64,000 nucleotides of DNA from DASUHT01 sp038230835. Lineage in GTDB: Bacteria; Actinomycetota; Thermoleophilia; Gaiellales; JAICJC01. Under the pieces are notes generated by a model. The model worked only from the letters and a program-made list of their open reading frames with translations, searched no databases and was not told the origin of the DNA. Location: the NCBI GenBank assembly GCA_038230835.1, contig JBBRMM010000002.1, forward strand, positions 186,001 through 250,000. The letters run 5' to 3'. A program made the translations under genes and the position numbers. Position 1 is the first letter of the stretch, and each line of letters opens with the position of its first letter. This document shows, one piece after another, positions 16,500-25,031 of the stretch.

Positions 16500-16800
16500 T
16501 CCGAGTGAACCGAGCGAAGCAGAGCACGACAAACCGCCCCAAACGGGGCACACCCAGCGACAAGAACATCGGCGTCGAATGGCTGGAAGTCGAGGTCGGT
16601 GAGGAACGTCTGCGAGGACGCGAAGCTCTGGTGTACGGCGGCCGCCAGCGACGCACACCAGGACTCGGCCGCGGTGGAGTGCCACCAGCGACCTCACTCA
16701 TTCAACCGTTCGTCAACGGCAACGGCCGACAGGCGCGGCTGATGGCCGACCCTCTCATTGTGGCGATTCGGCGGCGGGGCCGCCTCCAGCTGGGGGGTAG
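16500..16800 (+). pseudogene. Fic-domain protein remnant (mobile mystery protein B-like)
   Basis: Pieces of a Fic/Doc-type protein in at least two frames: SDKNIGVEW, then in another frame RNVCEDAKLW, then back to PFVNGNGRQARLMADPL. In intact relatives these segments are collinear and the motif is HPFxxGNGR. Here the catalytic histidine is replaced (IQPF), and there is no start codon with a leader. Fic enzymes transfer AMP or related groups and are often toxins. The boundaries given are approximate. Confidence 0.7.
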
Positions 16801-17078
16801 CGGCGGCGGCGATGCCCATTGCGATCCTGTCGATCCGCCTACCGGGACGCTCTGCGAAGAGCCGACCCCGACCACTGTCGTCGCGCCGCCGTCATGATCT
16901 GAGCTTCAGCGCGCGAGCAGGACGCCACAAGACGAGTGTGGTGGTGTTCGGGCCTCCACCGATCGGCGGTGGAGGCCCAGGGTGGTTTCGAGATCAGCTG
17001 TCGGCGCGGAGGGTTCGATGCGGTTCGCACCGGCCGATCGAGTGGGTTGGACGCGGATCAGGTACTACTCTGCGCGCG

Positions 17079-17223
17079 GTGCCCTGGAGCCTGCCCGAAG
17101 CCCAGCATCAGGCATTCGTGCTTCGTCATTGGTGTGACCTTCCCAAACCGCGAGATCGCAAGCGTGCTGGCAACCACCGAATCGGCCGCGGAATCGCTCC
17201 TCGTACGCGCCCGCAAGACAGTC
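17079..17223 (+). pseudogene. ECF sigma factor region 4 fragment with a frameshift
   Basis: SLPEAQHQAFVLRHWCDLP in one frame continues as NREIASVLATTESAAESLLV then RARKTV in the next. Together they make a normal region 4 helix-turn-helix of an ECF sigma factor. The switch falls in the run AAA near 17141, consistent with one extra base. No region 2 is found upstream, so this is a fragment and not only a sequencing slip. Confidence 0.72.
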
Positions 17224-17357
17224 GTTACCGAGCGGCAGCTGCGGCAGGACTCGCGGTGGGCTTTACCGGCGGGGGTTCCCGGCAGTCCCTGGGCGAGCCG
17301 GTCGCGGACGGAGACGCACGCGGGTCCGAGTTCGTCGGCTCCGGTTGGGACCCGGCC

Positions 17358-17807
17358 TCAGGGCACGTCCAAGCTCTCCGCCCGCCGCTTCAGCGCGTGG
17401 TTCATGTGCTCGAAGCCACTCGCCGTCCGGTCGAGCGTGCGCCCGAAGAAGCGCACCAGCAGGCCCCAATACCAGCCGCGATGAACCACCCGCACCACTC
17501 CTTCTCCCAAAGGCTCGATGTCGAAGATGTGCTCACCTGCAAACAACCCAGGCACTGCAAGTCGTCCACGCCAGCCCAGCCTCCGACCCGGGTCGGCAGC
17601 CTGCACCGAAGGCTTGACCGTGAGCATTCGCCCGACCGGCGGCGTGAGCGAGATCGACAGCCGCGATCCGACCCGCGCGTCGCCGATGATCCGCCGCATG
17701 AACGGGTTCCACGCAGGGTATGCCTCGAAGTCGACAAGCACCGCCCACACCCGCTCCCGCGAGGCTCGAACCTCGATCGTGTTCTCGACAAAGCGGCGCA
17801 CAACCAT
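17358..17807 (-). CDS. SRPBCC-family protein
   Basis: A complete 149-residue protein of the START/polyketide cyclase-like fold: VENTIEVRASRERVWAVLVD leads into AYPAWNPFMRRI, both typical of the first strand and helix of SRPBCC proteins, and the C-terminal long helix is ASGFEHMNHALKRRAE. Such proteins bind hydrophobic ligands or act as toxins, cyclases or stress proteins, so the role is open. The ATG at 17807 begins the fold with normal spacing. It stands alone among decayed genes and is the only intact gene between the signalling operon and the FtsX permease. Confidence 0.85.
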   Translation of the reverse strand: MVVRRFVENTIEVRASRERVWAVLVDFEAYPAWNPFMRRIIGDARVGSRLSISLTPPVGRMLTVKPSVQAADPGRRLGWRGRLAVPGLFAGEHIFDIEPLGEGVVRVVHRGWYWGLLVRFFGRTLDRTASGFEHMNHALKRRAESLDVP

Positions 17808-17884
17808 AGTATGGATGACGACGCCGACCCAGCCTCGGCGACCGGCGGTGGCGCTCGGCCGACCGATCGTTGACGTGGTTCGCC

Positions 17885-18017
17885 CTCCGAACGGTTCGGT
17901 CGCCCGACCGTGGATCGCAAGCGCCGCGCACAGAGCCCGCTCAGCATGGACCTCGTGCGCGGCAGGCGCCGGACGCTGCCATCACAGCGTCGCCCACGAA
18001 CTTGTCGACCGTCGCCG
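17885..18017 (-). pseudogene. Class III adenylate/guanylate cyclase remnant
   Basis: Read on the minus strand, ATVDKFVGDAVMA is followed, after a one-base frame change near 17955, by EVHAERALCAALAIHGR. In intact class III cyclases this is the metal-binding GD strand and the next helix. Only this central piece remains, immediately downstream of the FtsX permease stop. No start or complete catalytic domain is present. Confidence 0.68.
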
Positions 18018-18020
18018 GTG

Positions 18021-20579
18021 TTACTCGTACTGGAGGGCCTCGAGCACGTCGAGCCGCGACGCCCGCCGGGCGGGCAGCGCCGCCGCGACGACGCCGGCCA
18101 GGGCGGCCACCACCAGCGACACGATCACCTGTCCCCACGGCACCGCGAACACGATCCCCTGGTCCTTCAGCCCCTGGGTGACGATCCACGCCAGGACGAC
18201 GCCGAGCACGATCCCCAGCACCCCGCCGATGATCGCGGTGATCACGCTCTCGTAGCGGATCATCCGCCGCACCTGGCGCCGGCTGGTGCCGATCGCGCGC
18301 AGCATGCCGATCTCGCGGGTGCGCTCGAACACCGACAGGGCGAGCGTGTTCACGATCCCGAACAGCGAGATCACGACGCTCATCGCCAGCAGCACGTAGA
18401 GCAGGTAGAGCAACTGGTTGATCTGGTCGGAGACGCTCTGCTCGTACGCTGCGGTGGTCTGCACCTTGGCGTCGGGATAGGCGTGCATGGCGCGGGTCAC
18501 CGCCGGTTGACCCACCGTGGGTGTGACGCCTGGGGCGTAGCGCACCAGCAGCACCTGCAACCCGGGGTCGGTGGCCAACCGGCTGGACGTGGCCCCGTCG
18601 ACGACGAACCCGCCGAACAGCACCGGATCCTTGTACTGGCCGAGGACGTGCAGGGTCAGGCGGGCGCCCGTCGCCGAGGTTACGCGGAAGCTGTCGCCGG
18701 GCGACAGGTTGTGCGACTTGGCGAACTGCTCCTCGACCACGGCGCCGTCGTTTGCGAGTTGCGGCAGGAGCGCGTCGGAGCCGCCACGCTGCCATTGGAA
18801 CCGGTAGACGCGGGTGAGCGTCGCAGGGTCGATGCCGTTGGCGGTGTCCGTCCCGCCGTTGCCGATCTTCACCTCCGCGGCCGAGATGCCGCTGGCGACG
18901 GACACGCTGGGGCTGCTCGCGGCTGCCGCGGTCGCATCGACCGGCAGCACCTGACCCTGGCTGCGGCTGGTGATGATGAGGTCGGCGTTGACGCTCCGGT
19001 GAAGCGCGCCCAGGAACGTCTCCTTGAATCCGTTGGCGAACACGGCGACGAACACGACCAGGCCGATCCCGATCATGAGCGCCGACGCGGTGGTCGCTGT
19101 GCGGGTCGGGTTACGGGTGGCGTTCTCGCGCGCCAACGTCCCCGGCGCGCGGGCGAATCGCTGGAGCGGCCAGCCGAGCACGCCGGCAAGCGGTCTGATC
19201 AGGTAGCGCGACGCCATCGCCGTTCCGAGGAACACCAGCACGGCTCCCAGTGCCAGCTTGATCAGTTTCGTGCTCGCCGCACCGTTCGACGAGAAACCCT
19301 GCACCACTGCCGCCAGCCCGCCGAGCAGCATAAGCGCCGCCAGGTACGGGATGAACCTGGTGAATCGCGACGGCGGCAGGGTCGCGCCCTCGCGAAGCGC
19401 CGCGATCGGCGGCACCCGGGTCGCCCTCAGCGCCGGCACCAGGGCGGCCAGCACCGTGATCGACACACCGACCCCCAGCGGGACGATCACCGTCCGTGGG
19501 GCGATCGAGATGCCCGCCAGCGGGAGGCCGAAGCCGACCTGGCCGAACAGCCAGTTCAGCAGCTTGGCGAAGCCGACCCCCGCCAGCAGTCCGATCACCG
19601 AGGCCACCACCCCGACCACCAGTGCCTCTCCCAGCACCGCGCGCATGACCTGGCGCCGGGTCGCCCCGATGGTTCGCAGCAGGGCGAACTCGCGCATCCG
19701 CTGGGCGACGGTGATCGAGAAGGTGTTGAAGATGATGAACGCGCCCACGAACACCGCCGCCCCGGCGAAGGCGAGCAGGGCCGGTGTCAGGAAGGAGTTG
19801 ATGCTGCCGGCGGTGTTCTGGGTTGCCTCGCGGGCCGCCTCGGTGCCCGTCAGCGTCTCCACGTAGTGCGGCACCGCCTGGATGATCCGGCGCTTGAGAT
19901 CGACCGGGGAGACGCCGTGGTCGGCGGACACGACGATCACCGATGCGCGACCGGCGCGATCGAACCACGCCTGGGCGTCGGCAAACGTGATGGTGCTGAT
20001 GGTGGCGCCGCCGAGCGACGCGGAGTTGGCGAAGTTGAAGACGCCGACCACGCGCACCGGCTCCAGGCCGGCTGGGGTCGCCAATCCGAGTGTCTGGCCG
20101 ATGTGGAGGTGATGGTCGCCGGCAAGCTTGGTGTCGACCGCGATCTCCCCATGGGCTGAGGGGAAGCGGCCGGAGGTGAGCACATTCTGGTTGAACGGCT
20201 TGGGCAGCACCGAGAACACGATGTTGGGGGCGCCGCCGACCGACGAGACGTAGTGCCCGTTGACGACCAGTGCGCCGAGCGACTGAATCTGTCCCTCGGC
20301 GTCGGCGACGCCGGGAACGGCCCGAACTCGCGCGATCAGCGACGCCGGCAGCGGCCCCTGGTCGCCGCCGCCGTTCTGGGGCGTGAACACCTGGCGGTGC
20401 TCGAGAAAGACGTCCGTGCCCTTGAACGCGGTCTGGAAGATGGTGCTGAACGCGTTCGTGATCTGGTCGGAGACGACGAACGTGCCCGACATCATGGCGA
20501 CGCCGAGGATGATCGCGATCGAGGTCAGCGTGGAGCGCAGCTTGTGTGCGCCGAGACCGCGAAGCACCAGCCGGGTCAT
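18021..20579 (-). CDS. ABC transporter permease with two FtsX domains
   Basis: An 852-residue MacB/LolC-like permease. It begins with a membrane helix (RSTLTSIAIILGVAMMSGTF), has a large extracytoplasmic domain, then two FtsX units of three helices each with the cytoplasmic segments REFALLRTIGATRRQV and REIGMLRAIGTSRRQV. Such duplicated permeases with a cognate ATPase drive lipoprotein, peptide or lipid handling at the outer face rather than import. The ATG at 20579 overlaps the ATPase stop (ATGA). It is the last gene of the operon starting at 25017. Substrate unknown. Confidence 0.93.
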   Translation of the reverse strand: MTRLVLRGLGAHKLRSTLTSIAIILGVAMMSGTFVVSDQITNAFSTIFQTAFKGTDVFLEHRQVFTPQNGGGDQGPLPASLIARVRAVPGVADAEGQIQSLGALVVNGHYVSSVGGAPNIVFSVLPKPFNQNVLTSGRFPSAHGEIAVDTKLAGDHHLHIGQTLGLATPAGLEPVRVVGVFNFANSASLGGATISTITFADAQAWFDRAGRASVIVVSADHGVSPVDLKRRIIQAVPHYVETLTGTEAAREATQNTAGSINSFLTPALLAFAGAAVFVGAFIIFNTFSITVAQRMREFALLRTIGATRRQVMRAVLGEALVVGVVASVIGLLAGVGFAKLLNWLFGQVGFGLPLAGISIAPRTVIVPLGVGVSITVLAALVPALRATRVPPIAALREGATLPPSRFTRFIPYLAALMLLGGLAAVVQGFSSNGAASTKLIKLALGAVLVFLGTAMASRYLIRPLAGVLGWPLQRFARAPGTLARENATRNPTRTATTASALMIGIGLVVFVAVFANGFKETFLGALHRSVNADLIITSRSQGQVLPVDATAAAASSPSVSVASGISAAEVKIGNGGTDTANGIDPATLTRVYRFQWQRGGSDALLPQLANDGAVVEEQFAKSHNLSPGDSFRVTSATGARLTLHVLGQYKDPVLFGGFVVDGATSSRLATDPGLQVLLVRYAPGVTPTVGQPAVTRAMHAYPDAKVQTTAAYEQSVSDQINQLLYLLYVLLAMSVVISLFGIVNTLALSVFERTREIGMLRAIGTSRRQVRRMIRYESVITAIIGGVLGIVLGVVLAWIVTQGLKDQGIVFAVPWGQVIVSLVVAALAGVVAAALPARRASRLDVLEALQYE

Positions 20580-21301
20580 GCCGCGGTCAGCTCGGCCATC
20601 GTCGTGATGATGTCGCCGGCAGTTGGGCCGGTCATGTCACGCACGATCCGTCCGTCGGCCAGGAACAGCACCCGGTCGGCGCGTGCGGCGGCGCTTGCAT
20701 CGTGGGTGACCATGACCGTGGTCTGGCCGGTCGCGTCCACGGCCTCTCGCAACAGCGTGAGGATTTCGGCGCCGGTGGTGGAGTCGAGGTTGCCGGTCGG
20801 CTCGTCGGCGAACACCACGGTCGGCTTGGAGACGATCGCCCGTGCGATCGCCACCCGCTGCTGCTGCCCGCCGGAGAGCTCCGAGGGACGATGCCGACGG
20901 CGGTCACCGAGCCCCACCTTCTCGACCACGCTGTCCACCCAGGCCGGGTCGGGCCGCTCGCCGGCGATCAGCAGGGGCAGAGTGATGTTCTCCTCGGCAG
21001 TCAGCATCGGCAGCAGGTTGAAGAACTGGAAGATGAACCCGATGTGCTCGCGTCGCAGCAGGGTCAGCTTCTTGTCATTGAGCTCGTTGAGGTTGGTGCC
21101 GGCCACCTCGACCTCGCCGGTCGTCGGCCGGTCGAGTCCGGCCAGGATGTGCATCAGCGTCGACTTGCCCGATCCCGACGGGCCCATCACGGCGGCGAAC
21201 TGGCCCTGGGGGATGTCGAGGCTGACGTCGAGCAGCGCGTCCACTGTGGTGTCGCCGTCGCCGTAGCGCCGGCTGACGCCGGATGCGGTGACGACGCCCA
21301 T
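20576..21301 (-). CDS. ABC transporter ATPase, MacB/LolD type
   Basis: A 241-residue ATPase with Walker A GPSGSGKST near residue 43, Q-loop FIFQFFNLLPMLTAEEN, signature LSGGQQQRVAIARAI, Walker B TVVFADEPTGNLDS and VTHDASAAARADR. The ADEPTGNLD wording is typical for the partners of FtsX-type permeases. ATG at 21301 shares ATGA with the chorismate mutase stop, and its own stop overlaps the permease start, so the pair is translationally coupled. A longer upstream frame is out of register with the real gene before it. Confidence 0.95.
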   Translation of the reverse strand: MGVVTASGVSRRYGDGDTTVDALLDVSLDIPQGQFAAVMGPSGSGKSTLMHILAGLDRPTTGEVEVAGTNLNELNDKKLTLLRREHIGFIFQFFNLLPMLTAEENITLPLLIAGERPDPAWVDSVVEKVGLGDRRRHRPSELSGGQQQRVAIARAIVSKPTVVFADEPTGNLDSTTGAEILTLLREAVDATGQTTVMVTHDASAAARADRVLFLADGRIVRDMTGPTAGDIITTMAELTAA

Positions 21302-21594
21302 CAGGTCGTGGGGGTCCGCATCTGGGCCGCTTCGGCGGTGCACACCTCGAGCAGCAGCCGGTACACGCGCTCCAGGCCGTCGCCCGAGATCGGGCCGCCG
21401 TTCGACCGGCGCAGGTGCTCGATCAGACCCGCCTCGCGACCCGGGTCGATCATCGGGTAGCCCTGCCCCCGCTTGTGCGCGTGCAGCGATGCGACCAGCC
21501 CGACCCGGCGGTTGATCGCCGCCACGATGGCCTCGTCGGTCTCGGTGATCTCGGCGCGGCACCGCTGCACCACGGGGTCGTGCTGGACGTCCAC
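21301..21594 (-). CDS. AroQ-type chorismate mutase
   Basis: A 97-residue all-helical protein fitting chorismate mutase type II, which converts chorismate to prephenate for Phe and Tyr synthesis. Visible active-site positions include an arginine in helix 1 (RCRAEITETDEAIVAAINRR), HAHKRGQG with the second arginine-lysine site, and DPGREAGLIEHLRR. The start is GTG at 21594. It overlaps the ABC ATPase gene by four bases, an odd companion, and follows the CPBP protease gene by 25 bases. Confidence 0.85.
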   Translation of the reverse strand: MDVQHDPVVQRCRAEITETDEAIVAAINRRVGLVASLHAHKRGQGYPMIDPGREAGLIEHLRRSNGGPISGDGLERVYRLLLEVCTAEAAQMRTPTT

Positions 21595-21619
21595 GCGGCG
21601 CAGTCTACCGGCGGCCTGC

Positions 21620-22288
21620 TCACGCCGTGAACAGCGCCACCGCCAGGGCGATCGCGTTCAGCGACATGTGCACCGCGAGGCCTGGATAGAGCGACGCCGT
21701 GCGCCGGCGAAGCCAGCCGAGGGCGAGCCCGGCCACGAAGATCGGCGCCAGCAGGATCGGCAATCCATGGGCCATCGCGAACAGCGCGGCGCTTCCCGGC
21801 AGGGCGTAGCGGCCGAGCGCGGCAAAGCTCAGACCGCGAAAGATCAGCTCCTCCGCCACCGGTGCGATCACCACCACCGCCACGGCGGCGATGCCAAGCA
21901 CGATCCACTGGTGCTCACCGTTGGGGGCATGGGTGGGAGCGATGCCCTGCTTGCGGCCGGCGCCCAGCAGCGGGTCGGAGATCAGGTCGAGAGCGACCAG
22001 CGCGACCAGGGTTGCCGCGGCCAGTCGCACCGCCGTGCGGCGGGAGGCCGGGAGCCGGAGCGCCAGGGTGGCGCGCACCGGTTTGTGCGATGCCGCCACC
22101 GCGATCAGCGCGTAGCCGGCCAGGATCAGGTCGAGCACAGCCGTCGCGATCACGTCGGACAGGTGATAGACGAGGTTCGTCTGCGACGGTGCCTGGGTCG
22201 CCGCCAGCACGAAGTTGGCACCGAACAGCAGCCCCGGAGCGAGCAGCCACCAGGCCGACACCGCAGCCGAGTCCTCCTCGGCCGTCAC
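21620..22288 (-). CDS. CPBP-family intramembrane metalloprotease
   Basis: A 222-residue integral membrane protein. The CAAX protease and bacteriocin-processing signature is present: PVAEELIFRGL, then FAMAHG and HMSLNA, supplying the two glutamates and two histidines of the active site. About six hydrophobic helices. Start GTG at 22288 overlaps the stop of the trans-sulfuration gene (GTGA); the longer frame upstream is only a shadow. Substrate is unknown; some members process prenylated proteins or peptides. Confidence 0.9.
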   Translation of the reverse strand: MTAEEDSAAVSAWWLLAPGLLFGANFVLAATQAPSQTNLVYHLSDVIATAVLDLILAGYALIAVAASHKPVRATLALRLPASRRTAVRLAAATLVALVALDLISDPLLGAGRKQGIAPTHAPNGEHQWIVLGIAAVAVVVIAPVAEELIFRGLSFAALGRYALPGSAALFAMAHGLPILLAPIFVAGLALGWLRRRTASLYPGLAVHMSLNAIALAVALFTA

Positions 22289-23433
22289 GCCAGCGCCGCC
22301 GCCAGGTCGGCGAGCAGGTCGTCCACATGCTCGATACCGACTGACAGCCGCAGCGTCCCCTCGGACAGGCTCGCAGCCTCGAGCTCGTCCGCCGAAAGCT
22401 GCCGGTGGCTGGTCGATGCGGGGTGCGAGATGCTTGTCTCCACCCCACCCAGGCTGGTGGCGCGCACGCACAGCCGGCAGGCGTCCATGACCGCGAAGGC
22501 GCCGGCCCGCTCGCCGCCGACGTCGAACACCACCAGCCCTCCCGGACTATTCAGCAGGCGGCCGGCGACCGCGTGCGACACGTCGCCGGCGAGGCCCGGG
22601 TAGCGCGCGACGGTCACTCGCGGGTGACCGTCGAGATAGGCGGCGATCCGCCCCGCATTGGCGGCGCTGCGCTCGATCCGCAGGTGCAGCGTCTTCAGCC
22701 CGCGACGGACCAGCCAGGCGGCGTCCGGCCCGAGCGTGGCGCCGGTGTCGAGCGCCCGCTCCGCCAGCAGCGCGATCAGCTCGGCCGATCCGGCGGCCAC
22801 GCCGGCTAGGACGTCGGCGTGGCCGTTCAAGAACTTGGTCGCCGAGTGCACGACCAGGTCGGCTCCGTGCTCGAGCGGGCGGCAGCCGATCGGCGTGGCG
22901 ATGGTGTTGTCGACCATCACCCGGGCGCCGGCGGCGTGGGCAGCCGCGATCACCGCCGGCAGGTCGGGGACGGTCAGCTGGGGGTTCGCGATCGTCTCCA
23001 CGTACAGCAGGCCGGCCCCGTGCAGAGCCGCGCGCACCGCCTCGGTGTCGGTGGCGTCCACGAATGCCGTGTCACCCCGGGCCCGGAGCAGCGAGTAGGT
23101 CTGACCGTACAGCTGGCGCGCGGCGATCACCCGCACGCCCGCCGGTGCCAGCAGCTCGAGCCCGGCGGAGATCGCGGCCATGCCCGACGCGAAGCAGTGC
23201 GCCGCCTCGGCGTTTTCGAGCGCCGCCACCGCCGCGGCGAGCTCGTCGGTATTCGGGCTGCGGATGCGGGAGTACAGATATCCGCGCGACGCGTCCTCCA
23301 TCACCGCGGCGAACTCGGCGGCCGAGGCGAACTCGTGGGTCACCTCCCGGTGGACCGGCGTCACCACCGGCTTGCCGACGAGCTGCGGCGGGCGGCCGGC
23401 GGTCACGGCGGCGGTGTCCGGTTTGGGGTTCAT
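22285..23433 (-). CDS. PLP-dependent trans-sulfuration enzyme (cystathionine gamma-synthase/lyase family)
   Basis: A 382-residue enzyme of the Cys/Met metabolism family. The phosphate-binding loop FASGMAAIS near residue 83, VDNTIATPIGCRPLEHGADLV and the PLP-lysine motif HSATKFLNGHAD near residue 205 are intact, and SLGGVETSISHPASTSH supplies the carboxylate-binding region. It may act as cystathionine gamma-synthase, gamma-lyase or methionine gamma-lyase; the sequence does not settle which. ATG at 23433 overlaps the HAD gene stop. Confidence 0.9.
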   Translation of the reverse strand: MNPKPDTAAVTAGRPPQLVGKPVVTPVHREVTHEFASAAEFAAVMEDASRGYLYSRIRSPNTDELAAAVAALENAEAAHCFASGMAAISAGLELLAPAGVRVIAARQLYGQTYSLLRARGDTAFVDATDTEAVRAALHGAGLLYVETIANPQLTVPDLPAVIAAAHAAGARVMVDNTIATPIGCRPLEHGADLVVHSATKFLNGHADVLAGVAAGSAELIALLAERALDTGATLGPDAAWLVRRGLKTLHLRIERSAANAGRIAAYLDGHPRVTVARYPGLAGDVSHAVAGRLLNSPGGLVVFDVGGERAGAFAVMDACRLCVRATSLGGVETSISHPASTSHRQLSADELEAASLSEGTLRLSVGIEHVDDLLADLAAALA

Positions 23434-24098
23434 GTGATCAGCTCCAGGATCTCGGTGAGGCTGCTGATGGTACCCGGGTCGCCGCGCCCCGCACGATCGA
23501 CGATCAGCACGTCGATTCCCGCCGCTCGCGCTCCCACGCCGTCGGCCGCCGGGGTGTCGCCGACGTGCAGGGCGCGACCCGGGGCGACGCCGAGCGCGTC
23601 CAGCGCGTGACGGAAGATCGCCGGATCGGGCTTGCTCGCCCCGACCCCCGCCGAGCTGAAGACGTGCTCCAGCACGAGGCCGGCGTCGGCCAGCATGAGC
23701 GGCAGCGAGCAGTCGGCGTTCGACACCACCGCCACCTCAACGCCCGCGTCCGCCAGGCCGCCCAGCGTAGGCTCGACGTCCGGGTAGGCGCGGAACACAA
23801 GCGAGTCCATCAGCAGGGCAGCCGCCGAGCCGGGGTCGTCGTCGATCCGCAGCTCGTCCAGCACGACCCGAGCGCACGCCGCGCGCAGGTCGGCCAGCGA
23901 GCTCGTGTCGCGACCTTCATGGCAGTGAGCCGCGTAGAACGCCACCTCGGCGGCGAATGCGCATTGCGCCGCCTCGATCTCGACGACGACGCCTAGCCGG
24001 CCGGCGACTGCGTCGCGCAGCCGCCGGTGCGGGTCGTCAACGTCGATCAGCGTGCCGAACGCATCCAGCAGCACGGCGTCATAGCTCGCCCCGCCCAT
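23430..24098 (-). CDS. HAD-superfamily phosphatase
   Basis: A 222-residue hydrolase with motif I in a variant form, VLLDAFGTLID (nucleophile Asp followed by Ala rather than Asp+2 acid as in DxD), motif II VVSNAD, motif III lysine in GASKPDPAIF and motif IV HVGDTPAAD. The DAFGT form is common in haloacid dehalogenase-like and subfamily IA members. Substrate unknown. ATG at 24098 lies one base beyond the lipoprotein gene stop; its stop overlaps the trans-sulfuration gene. Confidence 0.87.
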   Translation of the reverse strand: MGGASYDAVLLDAFGTLIDVDDPHRRLRDAVAGRLGVVVEIEAAQCAFAAEVAFYAAHCHEGRDTSSLADLRAACARVVLDELRIDDDPGSAAALLMDSLVFRAYPDVEPTLGGLADAGVEVAVVSNADCSLPLMLADAGLVLEHVFSSAGVGASKPDPAIFRHALDALGVAPGRALHVGDTPAADGVGARAAGIDVLIVDRAGRGDPGTISSLTEILELIT

Positions 24099-24099
24099 C

Positions 24100-25017
24100 T
24101 CACGGGGTCTGATACGCCGGAAGATCCGGGTGCAGCGCGAGGGCGAGCATGTGCAGCGTCTGCGTGACGTGAGGGCCGGTATCGGTCAGCGCGTCGCGGT
24201 TGATCAGGTGGAAATCTCCGCTACGCACCGCCGGCAGGCCGCGGGTCGCCGGCGCCGCTCGCAGAGCGCGCAGCGAGGTGCCCACCCCGCGCACCGCGAG
24301 GTAGGCCTGAGGGGCGGCCGTGCGCAGGAGCCGCAGCGGATACGGCGCCGCCCCGGTAGCGTCCGCCGCGGCGTTCGTCCCACCGGCGAGCCCGATCAGG
24401 TCGGCCGTGATCCCGCCCGGGGCGATCGTGAAGAAGGCACCGCGGTCGACGAACACGCGCACCCGAGGCAGAGCGGACACGAGCGTCGAGAGCCGGGCGA
24501 CCTGGGCCTGCATGCGCTGCGCGACCCCGCGCGCGGCGTCGGCCGAGCTCGTGACCGCGCCCAGCGCCAACAGATCGTGCTCGATACCCGGCAGGCTGCT
24601 CGATTCGGCGACATAGACGGGGGCCTGCAGCGTCCTGGCCAGCTGAGCCACGGCCCTGCCGCTGTATCCGGTGGGCAGCAGCACGAGCTGCGGGCGCAGC
24701 GACTCGATCGTGGCCAGGTTTGGCGACCCATGGGTGAGCACCACCGGTGCGGTCAACGCGGCGGCCGGGTAGCGCTCGCCGCCGCTGCGCCCCACCACCC
24801 GGGCCCCGGCCCCGATGGTGAACAACCACTCGGTCAGCCCGGGGTCGAGCGACACGATCCGCGACGGCTGCGAGCGCACCATGACGGTGCGCCCGGCGCC
24901 GTCGGTGACGATCACCGGGTACGGCTGGGCGGCGCCGGTCGGCTCGGACTTGAGGCCGCACCCGGCGAGCGCCGTGCTCGCCAGGGCCAGCACGAGGATC
25001 GTCGTGGCGAGGCGCAT
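24100..25017 (-). CDS. BtuF/FhuD-like substrate-binding lipoprotein
   Basis: A 305-residue lipoprotein with lipobox ALAGC (Cys20) and a helical-backbone binding fold: RIVSLDPGLTEWLFTIGAG, VVGRSGGERYP, NLATIESLRPQLVLL. These proteins bind vitamin B12, heme or iron-siderophore complexes for ABC import. No matching permease or ATPase is adjacent; the ABC pair in this operon is of the MacB type and would not fit. The ATG at 25017 has TACAAT eight bases upstream, so this is the promoter-proximal gene of the seven-gene operon down to 18021. Confidence 0.88.
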   Translation of the reverse strand: MRLATTILVLALASTALAGCGLKSEPTGAAQPYPVIVTDGAGRTVMVRSQPSRIVSLDPGLTEWLFTIGAGARVVGRSGGERYPAAALTAPVVLTHGSPNLATIESLRPQLVLLPTGYSGRAVAQLARTLQAPVYVAESSSLPGIEHDLLALGAVTSSADAARGVAQRMQAQVARLSTLVSALPRVRVFVDRGAFFTIAPGGITADLIGLAGGTNAAADATGAAPYPLRLLRTAAPQAYLAVRGVGTSLRALRAAPATRGLPAVRSGDFHLINRDALTDTGPHVTQTLHMLALALHPDLPAYQTP

Positions 25018-25025
25018 GTGGGGCG

Positions 25026-25031
25026 ATTGTA
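25026..25031 (-). promoter_or_regulatory. -10 box of the seven-gene operon, leaderless type
   Basis: TACAAT eight bases before the ATG at 25017, with no ribosome-binding site between. Confidence 0.6.

Noticed and set aside
17910..20159. A 749-codon plus-strand frame opposite the FtsX permease
   Set aside because: His/Arg/Gln-rich antisense shadow without any fold signal.
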